DNA of 17,224 nucleotides, from positions 1 through 17,224 of the forward strand of contig CBINIT010000022.1 in NCBI GenBank assembly GCA_966250865.1. The letters run 5' to 3'. The notes below the pieces were generated by a model that saw nothing but the letters and a program-made list of their open reading frames with translations, had not been told where the DNA came from and did no database searches. Origin of the DNA: CAYGGE01 sp966250865 (GTDB lineage Bacteria > Patescibacteriota > UBA1384 > CAYGGE01). The first letter of the stretch is position 1. Every line of letters begins with the position of its first letter. Of the stretch, positions 11,214 through 17,224 are shown one piece after another. The translations under genes and the position numbers were made by a program.

Positions 11214-12197
11214 TTAATTTGAGAACTCTTGGACAAACATCTTGCCGTAAATACCGGCATCAATCACCCCAATACCGGCCTTGCCGAAGGGTGGGTAGAG
11301 AATATTTTCTTTATGCTTCGGTGAGTTCATGAGGCCAATGTGGGCGAGATTTAACGTAGGGGCAAAAGCCAAGTTCTCTCCAGCAGTCAGGTAGGCAATC
11401 CCAGCGGCATCCATGCGATCGAAGGGGTCGATTCCTTCGGGGGTATTATGCGCAAAGTAGCCTCGTTCAAGCATGTCTTTGGCGTGAGCTCTCGCTACCT
11501 CGCGAAGCTTTGCATCGGCCACCAAGGGTTTAAGCCCTACCTTTGCACGTTCTTGGTTTACCAGTGTGAGCATCGCCGCTTCACTCTTGGGATCAACGGT
11601 TCCATCGGCCGTAGTAAAGTGCAGCTTGATCGTTTCGTGATCGATAATTTTTTGAGAGATAACTGGCGTAGTAGTCAGGAACGTTAGGGTCTCGGTAATC
11701 TGGGCTTCGTAGCGATGCATCAGGCGCTGTTGGTAGAGCTGCGTTTGCTCAACGATCGGCTGACCGAGTTGGCTGTCGGTAATGGCCGGACGTAAGGGCG
11801 TTTGGACTGGGAGGGCGGTAATCAGCGTAAGGACAATAGCGAGCGCAACCAGTCCTTTTGCTACTGATGGGATAACGCCTACTACTTTATTGAACAATGA
11901 CTCTCGGACGAATTTGGGAATAAACTGGTACAGATAGCTCGTCACGGCAAAGTAGAGAATCTCCGTGCCGATCCAGAGTACAAAGAAGCCGACAATCCGA
12001 TGCATGGCTTCAGGAACGGTGAAAAGTCCACTTATCCATGCGCCAACTGGTTGGCTAAAGCGAAACGCCAAGTAGAACGAGAGGACCGTGCCAAACAGCT
12101 CAACGAGGAGCAGAAGAAAACCGCGACGGTACCCATCGAAGGCGTAGCCAACTAAGATGGCAACGATCGCGATATCAATAAAAAGAGGAAAATCCAT
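11214..12197 (-). CDS. CvpA-like membrane domain fused to a CAP/SCP1 domain
   Basis: The 327-residue protein has two parts. Residues 1-130 are a CvpA-type membrane domain with about four helices (6-20, 26-46, 66-90, 113-129) and the GYRRGFLLLLVELFG motif. Residues 205-327 are a CAP/SCP1 (PR-1-like) domain with the characteristic AHAKDM, YFAHNTPEG, GENLA, NSPKHKENIL and the GIGV...FVQEF ending. The four cavity residues are visible: His238, Glu274, His295 and Glu324. The linker between is extracellular. CAP domains can bind lipids or peptidoglycan-related ligands; an envelope role is likely, but no activity is proven. The promoter looks leaderless: an extended -10 with TACAGT, then GGGTTT, then ATG 12197. 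It is the last gene of the minus-strand envelope block and is preceded by the PH-domain pair. Confidence 0.9.
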   Translation of the reverse strand: MDFPLFIDIAIVAILVGYAFDGYRRGFLLLLVELFGTVLSFYLAFRFSQPVGAWISGLFTVPEAMHRIVGFFVLWIGTEILYFAVTSYLYQFIPKFVRESLFNKVVGVIPSVAKGLVALAIVLTLITALPVQTPLRPAITDSQLGQPIVEQTQLYQQRLMHRYEAQITETLTFLTTTPVISQKIIDHETIKLHFTTADGTVDPKSEAAMLTLVNQERAKVGLKPLVADAKLREVARAHAKDMLERGYFAHNTPEGIDPFDRMDAAGIAYLTAGENLAFAPTLNLAHIGLMNSPKHKENILYPPFGKAGIGVIDAGIYGKMFVQEFSN

Positions 12198-12212
12198 AAA
12201 CCCACTGTATCA
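12198..12212 (-). promoter_or_regulatory. Possible extended -10 promoter of the CvpA-CAP gene, predicted leaderless
   Basis: On the minus strand, TGA-TACAGT is followed by the 6-base spacer GGGTTT and then the ATG at 12197, the same spacing as at metG and the VOC gene. No Shine-Dalgarno is seen. TACAGT is a weaker match, so this is the least certain of the three. Confidence 0.4.
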
Positions 12213-12243
12213 CGAGGCCTCTTTGGGAATAAAGGGCAGTATG

Positions 12244-12262
12244 GCTAACTGCAAGAGTTAGC
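12244..12262 (-). terminator. Short hairpin just past the first PH-protein gene
   Basis: The perfect 7-bp inverted repeat GCTAACT (12244-12250) and AGTTAGC (12256-12262) with a 5-base loop abuts the stop of the gene ending at 12263. It has no clear T-run, so terminator function is uncertain. Confidence 0.4.
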
Positions 12263-13138
12263 TTACCCTACAATATCGAGTCGTTCGCCCACAATATCTT
12301 CAGCGCCTTGTTTTTTTAACTTAGCGACTACTTGGCTTACCTCGTTGGTTGGGATGATTGTTTCTATCTGATAGTAATCCATTTTCTTGAGATAACGAAC
12401 GTCAGGCTCTTTTTGAGCAGGAAGATTTTTGGTTACTGCTTCCAGCTTTTCGCTTGGCACATGGAACATGAGCAAAGTAGCGCCGCCTTCTTCTGTTGGC
12501 TCCACCTCAAAATCTGGTTCTAGTTGGCTTAACTGCTGAGCCGTTTGAGTTATTGGGCTGCGTATGATTGTGCGTGATCCTTGGTGTTCTTCTGGATCTT
12601 CGACTTTGCCGCCATGAGCGGTTTGACTGTGGTAGTGCATGAGGGTATCGGAAACCATTTCTGGGGCCGGAATGTATTTGATGATGATTGGCTGGTTGCC
12701 TACCGTGTTGATCCAGAGCTCGCCAAAGTTGAAAATAAGTCCCCAAACTGGGGTGAGCTCACCGGAGCAGCTTTGGATCTCGTGGATGTCGATAACCTGC
12801 ATACGGCGGGCACTGAGGGTTAACTGCTGGCAATCGATGACTCGCTCATTGGTAATAACCAGAGCGCTTTGCCAGTAGCTGCGCCATTCAGAAAAGAGAT
12901 AGGCGAGTAGCGCGCCGTAAAAGAGCAGGAGGGCAAGAAGAAAGAAGAATGTACCCAAGGTAAATTTGATAGCACCGAGAACGGCAATGACGAGGGCTAA
13001 GGTCAAACCAATAAAGAGAACAATACTCACAATGGGCCGGGCCACTTGCCACCAGTGCTTTCGAATGACCTCAAAGATGTGTTCTTTGTCATTCAGTTCG
13101 ATACGAAGTTGTCGGGCAAGGGTGGCGTTGTTGGCCAT
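12263..13138 (-). CDS. Membrane PH-domain protein with a HisG_C-like C-terminal domain
   Basis: A 291-residue protein. A basic, soluble N-terminus is followed by two hydrophobic helices (about 32-56 and 60-82). A bacterial PH-like domain follows at about 84-172, with the marker stretch LVITNERVIDCQQ, then IDIHEIQSCSG and GLIFNFGELWINT. A charged linker (173-218) leads to a C-terminal domain (219-291). Its sequence, MFHVPSEKLEAVTKNLP, an EP-D-V pattern, then IETIIPTNEVSQVVAKLKKQGAEDIVG, resembles the C-terminal regulatory domain of ATP phosphoribosyltransferase (HisG). No catalytic HisG domain is present. A tandem paralogue lies just upstream at 14080. It starts from an extended -10 promoter (TGC-TATACT at 13178-13186) with the Shine-Dalgarno inside a hairpin. 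The function is unknown; a signal-sensing membrane anchor is plausible. Confidence 0.75.
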   Translation of the reverse strand: MANNATLARQLRIELNDKEHIFEVIRKHWWQVARPIVSIVLFIGLTLALVIAVLGAIKFTLGTFFFLLALLLFYGALLAYLFSEWRSYWQSALVITNERVIDCQQLTLSARRMQVIDIHEIQSCSGELTPVWGLIFNFGELWINTVGNQPIIIKYIPAPEMVSDTLMHYHSQTAHGGKVEDPEEHQGSRTIIRSPITQTAQQLSQLEPDFEVEPTEEGGATLLMFHVPSEKLEAVTKNLPAQKEPDVRYLKKMDYYQIETIIPTNEVSQVVAKLKKQGAEDIVGERLDIVG

Positions 13139-13160
13139 GCTATCCTCCTTCCAGGATAGC
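13139..13160 (-). promoter_or_regulatory. Hairpin sequestering the ribosome-binding site of a PH-protein gene
   Basis: On the minus strand, the 8-bp inverted repeat GCTATCCT/AGGATAGC with loop GGAAGG lies directly against ATG 13138. The Shine-Dalgarno (AAGGAGGAT) is split between the loop and the right arm, so the hairpin would partly hide it. This could be translational control such as a thermosensor or protein operator; stability must be tested. Confidence 0.55.
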
Positions 13161-13177
13161 TATGCGGATCTACCTTG

Positions 13178-13186
13178 AGTATAGCA
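13178..13186 (-). promoter_or_regulatory. Extended -10 promoter of the first PH-protein gene
   Basis: On the minus strand TGC-TATACT matches an extended -10 element. The predicted 5' UTR of about 30 bases contains the Shine-Dalgarno hairpin at 13139-13160. No good -35 hexamer is seen, as usual for extended -10 promoters. Confidence 0.5.
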
Positions 13187-13210
13187 GAAATGAGAGGAAG
13201 CACTAGGCCG

Positions 13211-14080
13211 TTAGCTGCTCAGTTCTGGTTGAGGGGTGATAGTCACATCGCTTCTGATGATCTCTTCTACGCCTCGTTCTTTGAGCTGTGCTGTGATTGC
13301 CTTTGCCTCTTCGGCCGCCACCACGATCTCGACTTCGCGAAGGGTGTCGTTTTCGATCGGGGTAATAATGGGAACTTGAAGGAGTGTTACGTCGCACAGG
13401 AGGTCAGTCAGTGTTTCGCTATTAACTCGAAAAACTAAGATGGTGCAGGGTGGCTGCTCGGCTGGTTTTTCAGGGCTAGCGGGTGGCGGAGGAGCCTTCG
13501 GCGTTGCTTCGGTATGGGCTTCAGACTTGCCGCCATGGGCTACGGCATGATGTTGCTGCATGAGGAGATCAGCTGTTACCTCGGGGGACTTTACGTCGTG
13601 CACGGTTACCGACTTATCACCCATTGTATTGATCCAGATATCACCGTACCCCAGGACGGTTCCCCAGCCAGGATTCATGTGACCTGAGGCACTTTGAATC
13701 TCGTGGATATCGATAATCTGGACTTGTCTGGAGAAGGCGTTGACTTGTTGGCAATCGATGACTCGTTGATTAGTGATGGCGAGGCCGCTATGTTGATACG
13801 AATACCAGACTGATAGGGCATACAGTCCGATGATAATGTAGAGGGCAACCAGGATAATGCCGAGGATTGAGGTGGTTTGACTGAAGCCGCCGACAAAAGT
13901 GGTAAAAAAGAGGCCAACGAGCGAGACAAGAATCAACAAGCCTAGGCTCGTTAGCGGCCATAAAATCGTCCCCCAGTGTTTTTCGATAAATTGGACTAAT
14001 TCTTCGTCTGGGTTAAGGGTAATGTTGAGGCCTTGGAGCTTGGATTGTTCATCTTGTGGTAAAGGTGGGGTGTCGTTCAT
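13211..14080 (-). CDS. Membrane PH-domain protein, paralogue of the 12263-13138 gene
   Basis: The 289 residues share the layout and motifs of the neighbouring gene: two hydrophobic helices (about 38-65 and 70-92), a PH-like domain at about 93-177 with LAITNQRVIDCQQ, IDIHEIQSASG and GYGDIWINTMG, a proline-rich linker (193-211) and a C-terminal domain with VFRVNSETL, PIITPIEN and REVEIVVAAEEAKAITAQLKERGVEEII. The last part again resembles HisG_C. Linker length and composition differ from the paralogue, and the linker here is rich in Pro and Ala. The pair arose by an old tandem duplication. No Shine-Dalgarno precedes ATG 14080 and no clear promoter is seen. The 12263-13138 gene follows at 72 bases with its own promoter, so the two may be expressed separately. 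Confidence 0.72.
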   Translation of the reverse strand: MNDTPPLPQDEQSKLQGLNITLNPDEELVQFIEKHWGTILWPLTSLGLLILVSLVGLFFTTFVGGFSQTTSILGIILVALYIIIGLYALSVWYSYQHSGLAITNQRVIDCQQVNAFSRQVQIIDIHEIQSASGHMNPGWGTVLGYGDIWINTMGDKSVTVHDVKSPEVTADLLMQQHHAVAHGGKSEAHTEATPKAPPPPASPEKPAEQPPCTILVFRVNSETLTDLLCDVTLLQVPIITPIENDTLREVEIVVAAEEAKAITAQLKERGVEEIIRSDVTITPQPELSS

Positions 14081-14123
14081 AGGGGTAAGTTGCTTAGGTC
14101 GTTACTTGCGAGGAGGCGACGCA

Positions 14124-14154
14124 GTTAAGGATGACGGAGTACGTCATCCTTAAC
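14124..14154. terminator. Perfect palindrome, possible terminator of the 70-aa gene
   Basis: GTTAAGGATGACG (14124-14136) and CGTCATCCTTAAC (14142-14154) form a perfect 13-bp stem with a 5-base loop. It lies between the stop of the 70-aa gene and the start of the PH-protein gene, both on the minus strand. No T-run follows. Confidence 0.5.
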
Positions 14155-14180
14155 AGTGCCAAGGTAGGATCGAAGAGCGG

Positions 14181-14393
14181 TTAGGTCAGGGCAGCCCAGA
14201 TCAGGTAGATCGCGAGAGCGAGGAGCGCGAGAGCGAGGATGCCGCTAGCCGTATTGAGCCCGGCTTCAGGGACTTCTTCGCCGACGTCGTAGTATTCTTC
14301 TTCGAAAGCTCGGTTGTCGCGATCGAGATCGCGTGTCTCATCCTGTGTGATATCACGTCGAACCCGTTTGATCTCTTCAACACGTCGTGCCAT
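14181..14393 (-). CDS. Small charged protein with a C-terminal membrane anchor (70 aa)
   Basis: No family is recognised. The 70 residues start MARRVEEIKRVRRDITQDET, with an N-terminal half that is highly charged (Arg, Glu, Asp) and probably helical. An acidic EEEYYDVGEEVPEAG segment follows, then one hydrophobic helix at about 51-67 (GILALALLALAIYLIWA), followed by a very short tail. This is the layout of a tail-anchored membrane protein with its charged part in the cytoplasm. The upstream frame is open to 14498, but ATG 14393 is chosen because GGAGG lies just before it (AGGAGGCATC, then ATG). It has a neighbouring hairpin downstream and precedes the PH-protein pair on the same strand. Confidence 0.6.
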   Translation of the reverse strand: MARRVEEIKRVRRDITQDETRDLDRDNRAFEEEYYDVGEEVPEAGLNTASGILALALLALAIYLIWAALT

Positions 14394-14559
14394 GATGCCT
14401 CCTATTGTCCGTTGTTTGTATTTGTGGCTTGCCGGACTGTTCAAGCGCACTCTTATCGTACGTGAGGGAGCGATTATGAACATCGTGGTAACTACCAACT
14501 GACCTCTCGTTCCTTTTTGGCCTTTTTGGTAAATATCACACCCACGATTGCGGCTCGTA

Positions 14560-14588
14560 TTGACAATTGAACCTGAAAATGGTACACT
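14560..14588 (+). promoter_or_regulatory. Consensus-like promoter of the 94-aa / mnmA unit
   Basis: TTGACA (14560-14565), a 17-base spacer and TACACT (14583-14588). The -35 is a perfect match and the spacing is optimal, making this the most canonical promoter in the window. A GGGAGGAT ribosome site follows before ATG 14618. Confidence 0.75.
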
Positions 14589-14617
14589 TTGACGTTCCCA
14601 TACTGGGAGGATAGATT

Positions 14618-14902
14618 ATGCAGAAAACAGAAATCTACCAGCCAAATCAGTCTGAGCAGTCGGAGCGTTTCTCCGAGGTATTGATGATATCTGAAGCGGC
14701 CCCTACTCCCGTTATAGAGGTAGAAACAGTAGAAACCGACACCTCCTACCTTGATCTCGAAGCAGTCACCCCAACTATTAAGTCGATCATCTGGGAAGCG
14801 GCGAGCGAACCAGTCATCATCGCTGATCGAGTAACTCCGGTAACCGGAGAGCGATTGGCCAAGATGCATGATATAGTAGAACTCGAACAACACATCGGGT
14901 GA
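14618..14902 (+). CDS. Hypothetical acidic protein (94 aa) upstream of mnmA
   Basis: No family is recognised. The 94 residues are soluble, acidic, rich in Glu, Val, Thr and Pro, with no membrane segment. The first half looks disordered (EAAPTPVIEVETVETDTS) and the second half forms a possible helix (ITPTIKS to the end, including GERLAKMHDIVELEQH). A good promoter and Shine-Dalgarno (GGGAGGAT, then 6 bases, then ATG) support translation. Its TGA stop overlaps the GTG that could start mnmA or lies 2 bases from the alternative ATG, so translation of mnmA is probably coupled to it. It might act with MnmA or merely share its operon; this is inference. Confidence 0.7.
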   Translation: MQKTEIYQPNQSEQSERFSEVLMISEAAPTPVIEVETVETDTSYLDLEAVTPTIKSIIWEAASEPVIIADRVTPVTGERLAKMHDIVELEQHIG

Positions 14903-14904
14903 TT

Positions 14905-16053
14905 ATGGAAAAACAGCAGACAGTAACAGGGAAAACCGTTGTAGTCGGCCTCTCGGGTGGGGTCGATTCTTCGGTTACGGCGGCGTTGCTGAAAGATCAA
15001 GGCTACAACGTTATCGGCGTCTATATGAAGAACTGGAACACCGAGAGTCCTACACTGGGCGACACTCCCCTTGATCCCGACGCCTATCGCCTCTTTTGTC
15101 CTTGGTACGACGACTATCTCGATGCCAAACGGGTTGCCTTGCAGCTCGGTCTCCCCTTTTGTCTTTGGGATTTTCGGGAAGCCTATAAAACGAAAGTTTT
15201 TGATAGCTTTTTGGCTGAATTTAAAAAAGGCCGTACACCAAACCCCGACATCTATTGTAATTCGCTGGTTAAGTTCGACGATTTTCTTAAAAAATCATTA
15301 AATGAGCTCGGTGCTGATTATGTGGCAACAGGGCATTATGCACGGGTGGAGCATGGTGAGTCGGGGAATACACTTGCTATCCCGAAAGATACAAAAAAAG
15401 ATCAGACCTATTTCCTCTATCGCCTGACGCAAGACCAGCTGGCGCATACCCTCTTCCCGCTGGCTGGCTATACAAAAGACGAGGTACGCGAGTTGGCCAA
15501 GCAGTATGACTTGCCCACGAAGTATAAGAAAGATTCACAAGGCATCTGCTTTGTTGGCGATGTGTCGTTACGCGATTTTCTCCAGCACTGGCTGAAAGAA
15601 GAGACGGGGGAGATTCGTGATCTTGAAGGCCGGTTAATTGGTTATCATGTTGGGGTTCACTTTACGACTATTGGTGCCAAGATAGCGGTTGATAACAGTC
15701 TGATCGCTCAATATTATCCTGAGCTTAAGCACGACATCCCACACTTTTACGTCGCCAAGAAAGACGTTGCCACCAATAGTGTAATAGCGGTTCCTGGACA
15801 CGATCACCCTGCACTCTTTTCTGATCGCGTACTGCTTGAAGATGTTACGGGTGAGGTTCTGCTTGCCGGTAACCTAACTGCCCGTCTTCGCCATGGTGGT
15901 GCACTTGTTGAAATTAAGGGAGTGAAAAGTATCAATGGTACTCATGTTGAAGTAGTCTTCATGGAGCCGCAGCGAGCCATAACGCCAGGTCAGCATCTTG
16001 TTCTCTACGATACTGACGGACGGGTGGTAGGTGGTGGTATTATTACCTCATAA
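14905..16053 (+). CDS. mnmA: tRNA-specific 2-thiouridylase MnmA
   Basis: MnmA adds sulfur to U34 of tRNAs for Lys, Glu and Gln, using ATP and a relayed persulfide. The ATP-pyrophosphatase P-loop SGGVDSSV sits at 17-24. The two key cysteines are present: Cys118 in TPNPDIYCNS and Cys215 in DSQGICFVG. The region between carries the GADYVATGHYARVE and KDQTYFLYRLTQDQL motifs, and the C-terminal domain ends with GVHFTTIGAK and the strands up to GGGIITS. Length is about 382 residues, normal for the family. An alternative start is GTG 14899, which overlaps the upstream stop; ATG 14905 is chosen because it gives a shorter N-terminus closer to the family. A terminator follows directly. The neighbouring rsmI and metG show that several translation genes lie nearby. 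Confidence 0.97.
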   Translation: MEKQQTVTGKTVVVGLSGGVDSSVTAALLKDQGYNVIGVYMKNWNTESPTLGDTPLDPDAYRLFCPWYDDYLDAKRVALQLGLPFCLWDFREAYKTKVFDSFLAEFKKGRTPNPDIYCNSLVKFDDFLKKSLNELGADYVATGHYARVEHGESGNTLAIPKDTKKDQTYFLYRLTQDQLAHTLFPLAGYTKDEVRELAKQYDLPTKYKKDSQGICFVGDVSLRDFLQHWLKEETGEIRDLEGRLIGYHVGVHFTTIGAKIAVDNSLIAQYYPELKHDIPHFYVAKKDVATNSVIAVPGHDHPALFSDRVLLEDVTGEVLLAGNLTARLRHGGALVEIKGVKSINGTHVEVVFMEPQRAITPGQHLVLYDTDGRVVGGGIITS

Positions 16054-16077
16054 AAACGCTCTTTCGAGCGTTTTTAT
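16050..16077. terminator. Strong bidirectional terminator after mnmA
   Basis: ATAAAAACGCTC (16050-16061) and GAGCGTTTTTAT (16066-16077) form a perfect 12-bp stem with loop TTTC. The T-rich right arm suits termination on the plus strand and the A-rich left arm does the same for the minus-strand gene ending at 16083. The left arm contains the mnmA stop codon TAA (16051-16053). Confidence 0.85.
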
Positions 16078-16082
16078 GTGAG

Positions 16083-17224
16083 CTACATTGTAGACGCTGG
16101 AGAAGGTGAATTAAGCGGTTCGCACTCAACCTCAAAGTTTAAGTGTCCAAACCACCGGATAGGGTTTGTTTTATCGTTCTGATCCTCCTTCAGCTGGACC
16201 GTATTGCTATCGCCTGCAACATAATCTTTACTCCGCTTGTTCTTAATAGGGTATGGGAGTGGATTGGGTAGCGGTACGGCTTTGCATCGAACTTTCTGAT
16301 TATTGGAAAGATTGGTAACAATCTGGTCGTCGCTATATGCTTGGTAGAACTGATCTTTATCATTATCGTAGATCATTACTCGTATGATGCCTGTGTTATT
16401 AAGGATGCCTCGATAATCCGTCACATAGGTATCATTGGTCCACCACTTGCCATCCTTTTTTTCACCTTCTTGAGGTAGCTGCTTCAGCTTGAGCTGAAAG
16501 CCAACTAGCGGGAAACGATTTCTCTGGCGATCAAGACCTTGAACATTGATACAGACAACGCCGTCAAGTTGATTATTTGCTTGAGCTGATTCAATACCGA
16601 GTAATCGCGTTACGGCATTTCGCTGATTACTTGAGGTCGACAGACGGCAGCCTGCTGTCTCATTGTCGTCATCGCCCGTTGAACTATCGAGGAAATCGAA
16701 GTACAGCGGGTAAACGCGCGGACTGTTGATAGTAACGGATTTAGTGGTCTGTCCCGCAGCATGAGCCACAAAGCTTTCCTTAAGTTTGTCAGCTAAGCTG
16801 CTGGCATCGATCATGGCGACGGTTCCGTCTGGACTTGTTGCGGTAAGGGCAAATGTTTGAGGGATGAACACTGTTTGCTGCCTGGTGCGATCGACAAGGG
16901 GGCGGAGAGGTACTTTAAGCGAGAGAAGACCTTTGGTATTAGTGATACCGCTTGCACCGTTACCGGTAATTGTTACGTTAGGCAGCGGAGTGAGGCGCGA
17001 ACCCTTCTGAACTCGTGTGTAGATATTGAGGCAAGCATTGGCAGCAGATATGGGAGTCGCGTTTGGCTTACACGAGGAGCTAGCGACAGTAGAGGGAGTG
17101 CTCGTTGGCTCAGTGGATGGCTGTGGGGTTGGCTCTTCAACCTGGCGACTCTCAAGACGGAAGGTTTTGGAAGGACTGGTAGAGCCACGAATTGTCATGG
17201 TTGACTCTGCAGCAATGTAGCCTA
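16083..17224 (-). CDS. Partial Pro/Thr/Ser-rich surface-type protein with a carboxypeptidase-regulatory-like domain
   Basis: The frame stays open through the right edge: codons before the ATG at 17198 continue without a stop (GYIAAEST, then MTIRG), so the true start lies outside and the ATG is probably internal. Visible from the edge are a low-complexity Pro/Thr/Ser stretch (about 22-43 counted from that Met, EEPTPQPSTEPTSTPST), then a domain with NVTITGNGASGITNTKGLLSL, which resembles the carboxypeptidase-regulatory (CarboxypepD_reg-like) beta-sandwich. A second beta-rich region follows with GVVCINVQGLDRQRNRFPLVG and IIRVMIYDNDKDQFYQ. Several cysteines are spaced through the protein. No enzyme motif is seen. 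It is most likely a secreted or wall-exposed structural protein. Its 3' end is defined by the shared terminator with mnmA. Confidence 0.65.
   Translation of the reverse strand, partial: GYIAAESTMTIRGSTSPSKTFRLESRQVEEPTPQPSTEPTSTPSTVASSSCKPNATPISAANACLNIYTRVQKGSRLTPLPNVTITGNGASGITNTKGLLSLKVPLRPLVDRTRQQTVFIPQTFALTATSPDGTVAMIDASSLADKLKESFVAHAAGQTTKSVTINSPRVYPLYFDFLDSSTGDDDNETAGCRLSTSSNQRNAVTRLLGIESAQANNQLDGVVCINVQGLDRQRNRFPLVGFQLKLKQLPQEGEKKDGKWWTNDTYVTDYRGILNNTGIIRVMIYDNDKDQFYQAYSDDQIVTNLSNNQKVRCKAVPLPNPLPYPIKNKRSKDYVAGDSNTVQLKEDQNDKTNPIRWFGHLNFEVECEPLNSPSPASTM

Noticed and set aside
14394..14498. Longer start for the 70-aa anchored protein
   Set aside because: The extension has no SD and an atypical composition; GGAGG lies directly before ATG 14393.
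1..17224. CRISPR array, insertion sequence, prophage, tRNA or rRNA genes
   Set aside because: No regularly spaced direct repeats, transposase or integrase, phage structural genes, or tRNA/rRNA-like sequence was recognised by eye; a tRNAscan or Rfam run would be decisive.

Overview
The window reads as ordinary bacterial chromosome from an organism of moderate GC content, most likely a member of the Patescibacteria (Candidate Phyla Radiation). That placement is inference. It rests on a compact RsmI without a long C-terminal extension, a short MetG without a C-terminal tRNA-binding domain, a CvpA-CAP fusion, paired membrane PH-domain proteins, many small membrane proteins, and mRNAs that look leaderless. 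TGA is used as a normal stop codon (for example after the 9005-9889 gene), so a recoded-UGA lineage is unlikely.

Layout. At 3-928 the tail of a membrane protein is followed by rsmI. At 950-2132, on the minus strand, lie four small predicted membrane proteins of 34, 96, 51 and 131 aa in two transcription units, each closed by a GC-rich hairpin. metG (2250-3683, plus) is followed by a terminator and a 335-base gap rich in short inverted repeats, then a 10-TM EamA-like transporter (4051-4899). That transporter converges on a minus-strand tatD-nudix pair (6317-4896). At 6418-7578 there is an exported TIM-barrel glycoside-hydrolase-like protein. A small VOC-fold protein (7991-7650, minus) comes next. 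Two sigma factors of the SigB/F/G type are divergently arranged (8829-8068 minus, 9005-9889 plus), and the second is followed by a 402-aa protein with possible winged-helix segments. Next, on the minus strand, are a CvpA-CAP protein, two paralogous membrane PH-domain proteins and a 70-aa tail-anchored-like protein. At 14618-16053 a 94-aa acidic protein overlaps or abuts mnmA. The window ends inside a minus-strand Pro/Thr/Ser-rich surface-type protein that runs off the edge.

How the parts fit. RsmI, MetG, MnmA, TatD and Nudix are translation, tRNA-modification and housekeeping enzymes. Much of the rest concerns the envelope (small membrane proteins, CvpA-CAP, PH pair, GH-like protein, surface protein). 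The divergent sigma pair and its neighbour look like a dedicated regulatory module.

The most notable observations are as follows. (1) A roughly 95-101 bp two-hairpin palindromic element is inserted in the same reading frame inside both rsmI and tatD, adding a homologous peptide of about 31-33 residues to two unrelated enzymes. This resembles the Rickettsia palindromic elements. (2) Tandem membrane PH-domain proteins carry a C-terminal domain that resembles the HisG C-terminal regulatory domain. (3) A sigma/sigma/possible-winged-helix locus. (4) Three genes have a -10 box exactly 6 nt before the ATG, which implies leaderless transcripts. (5) A hairpin that buries the Shine-Dalgarno sequence of one PH-protein gene.
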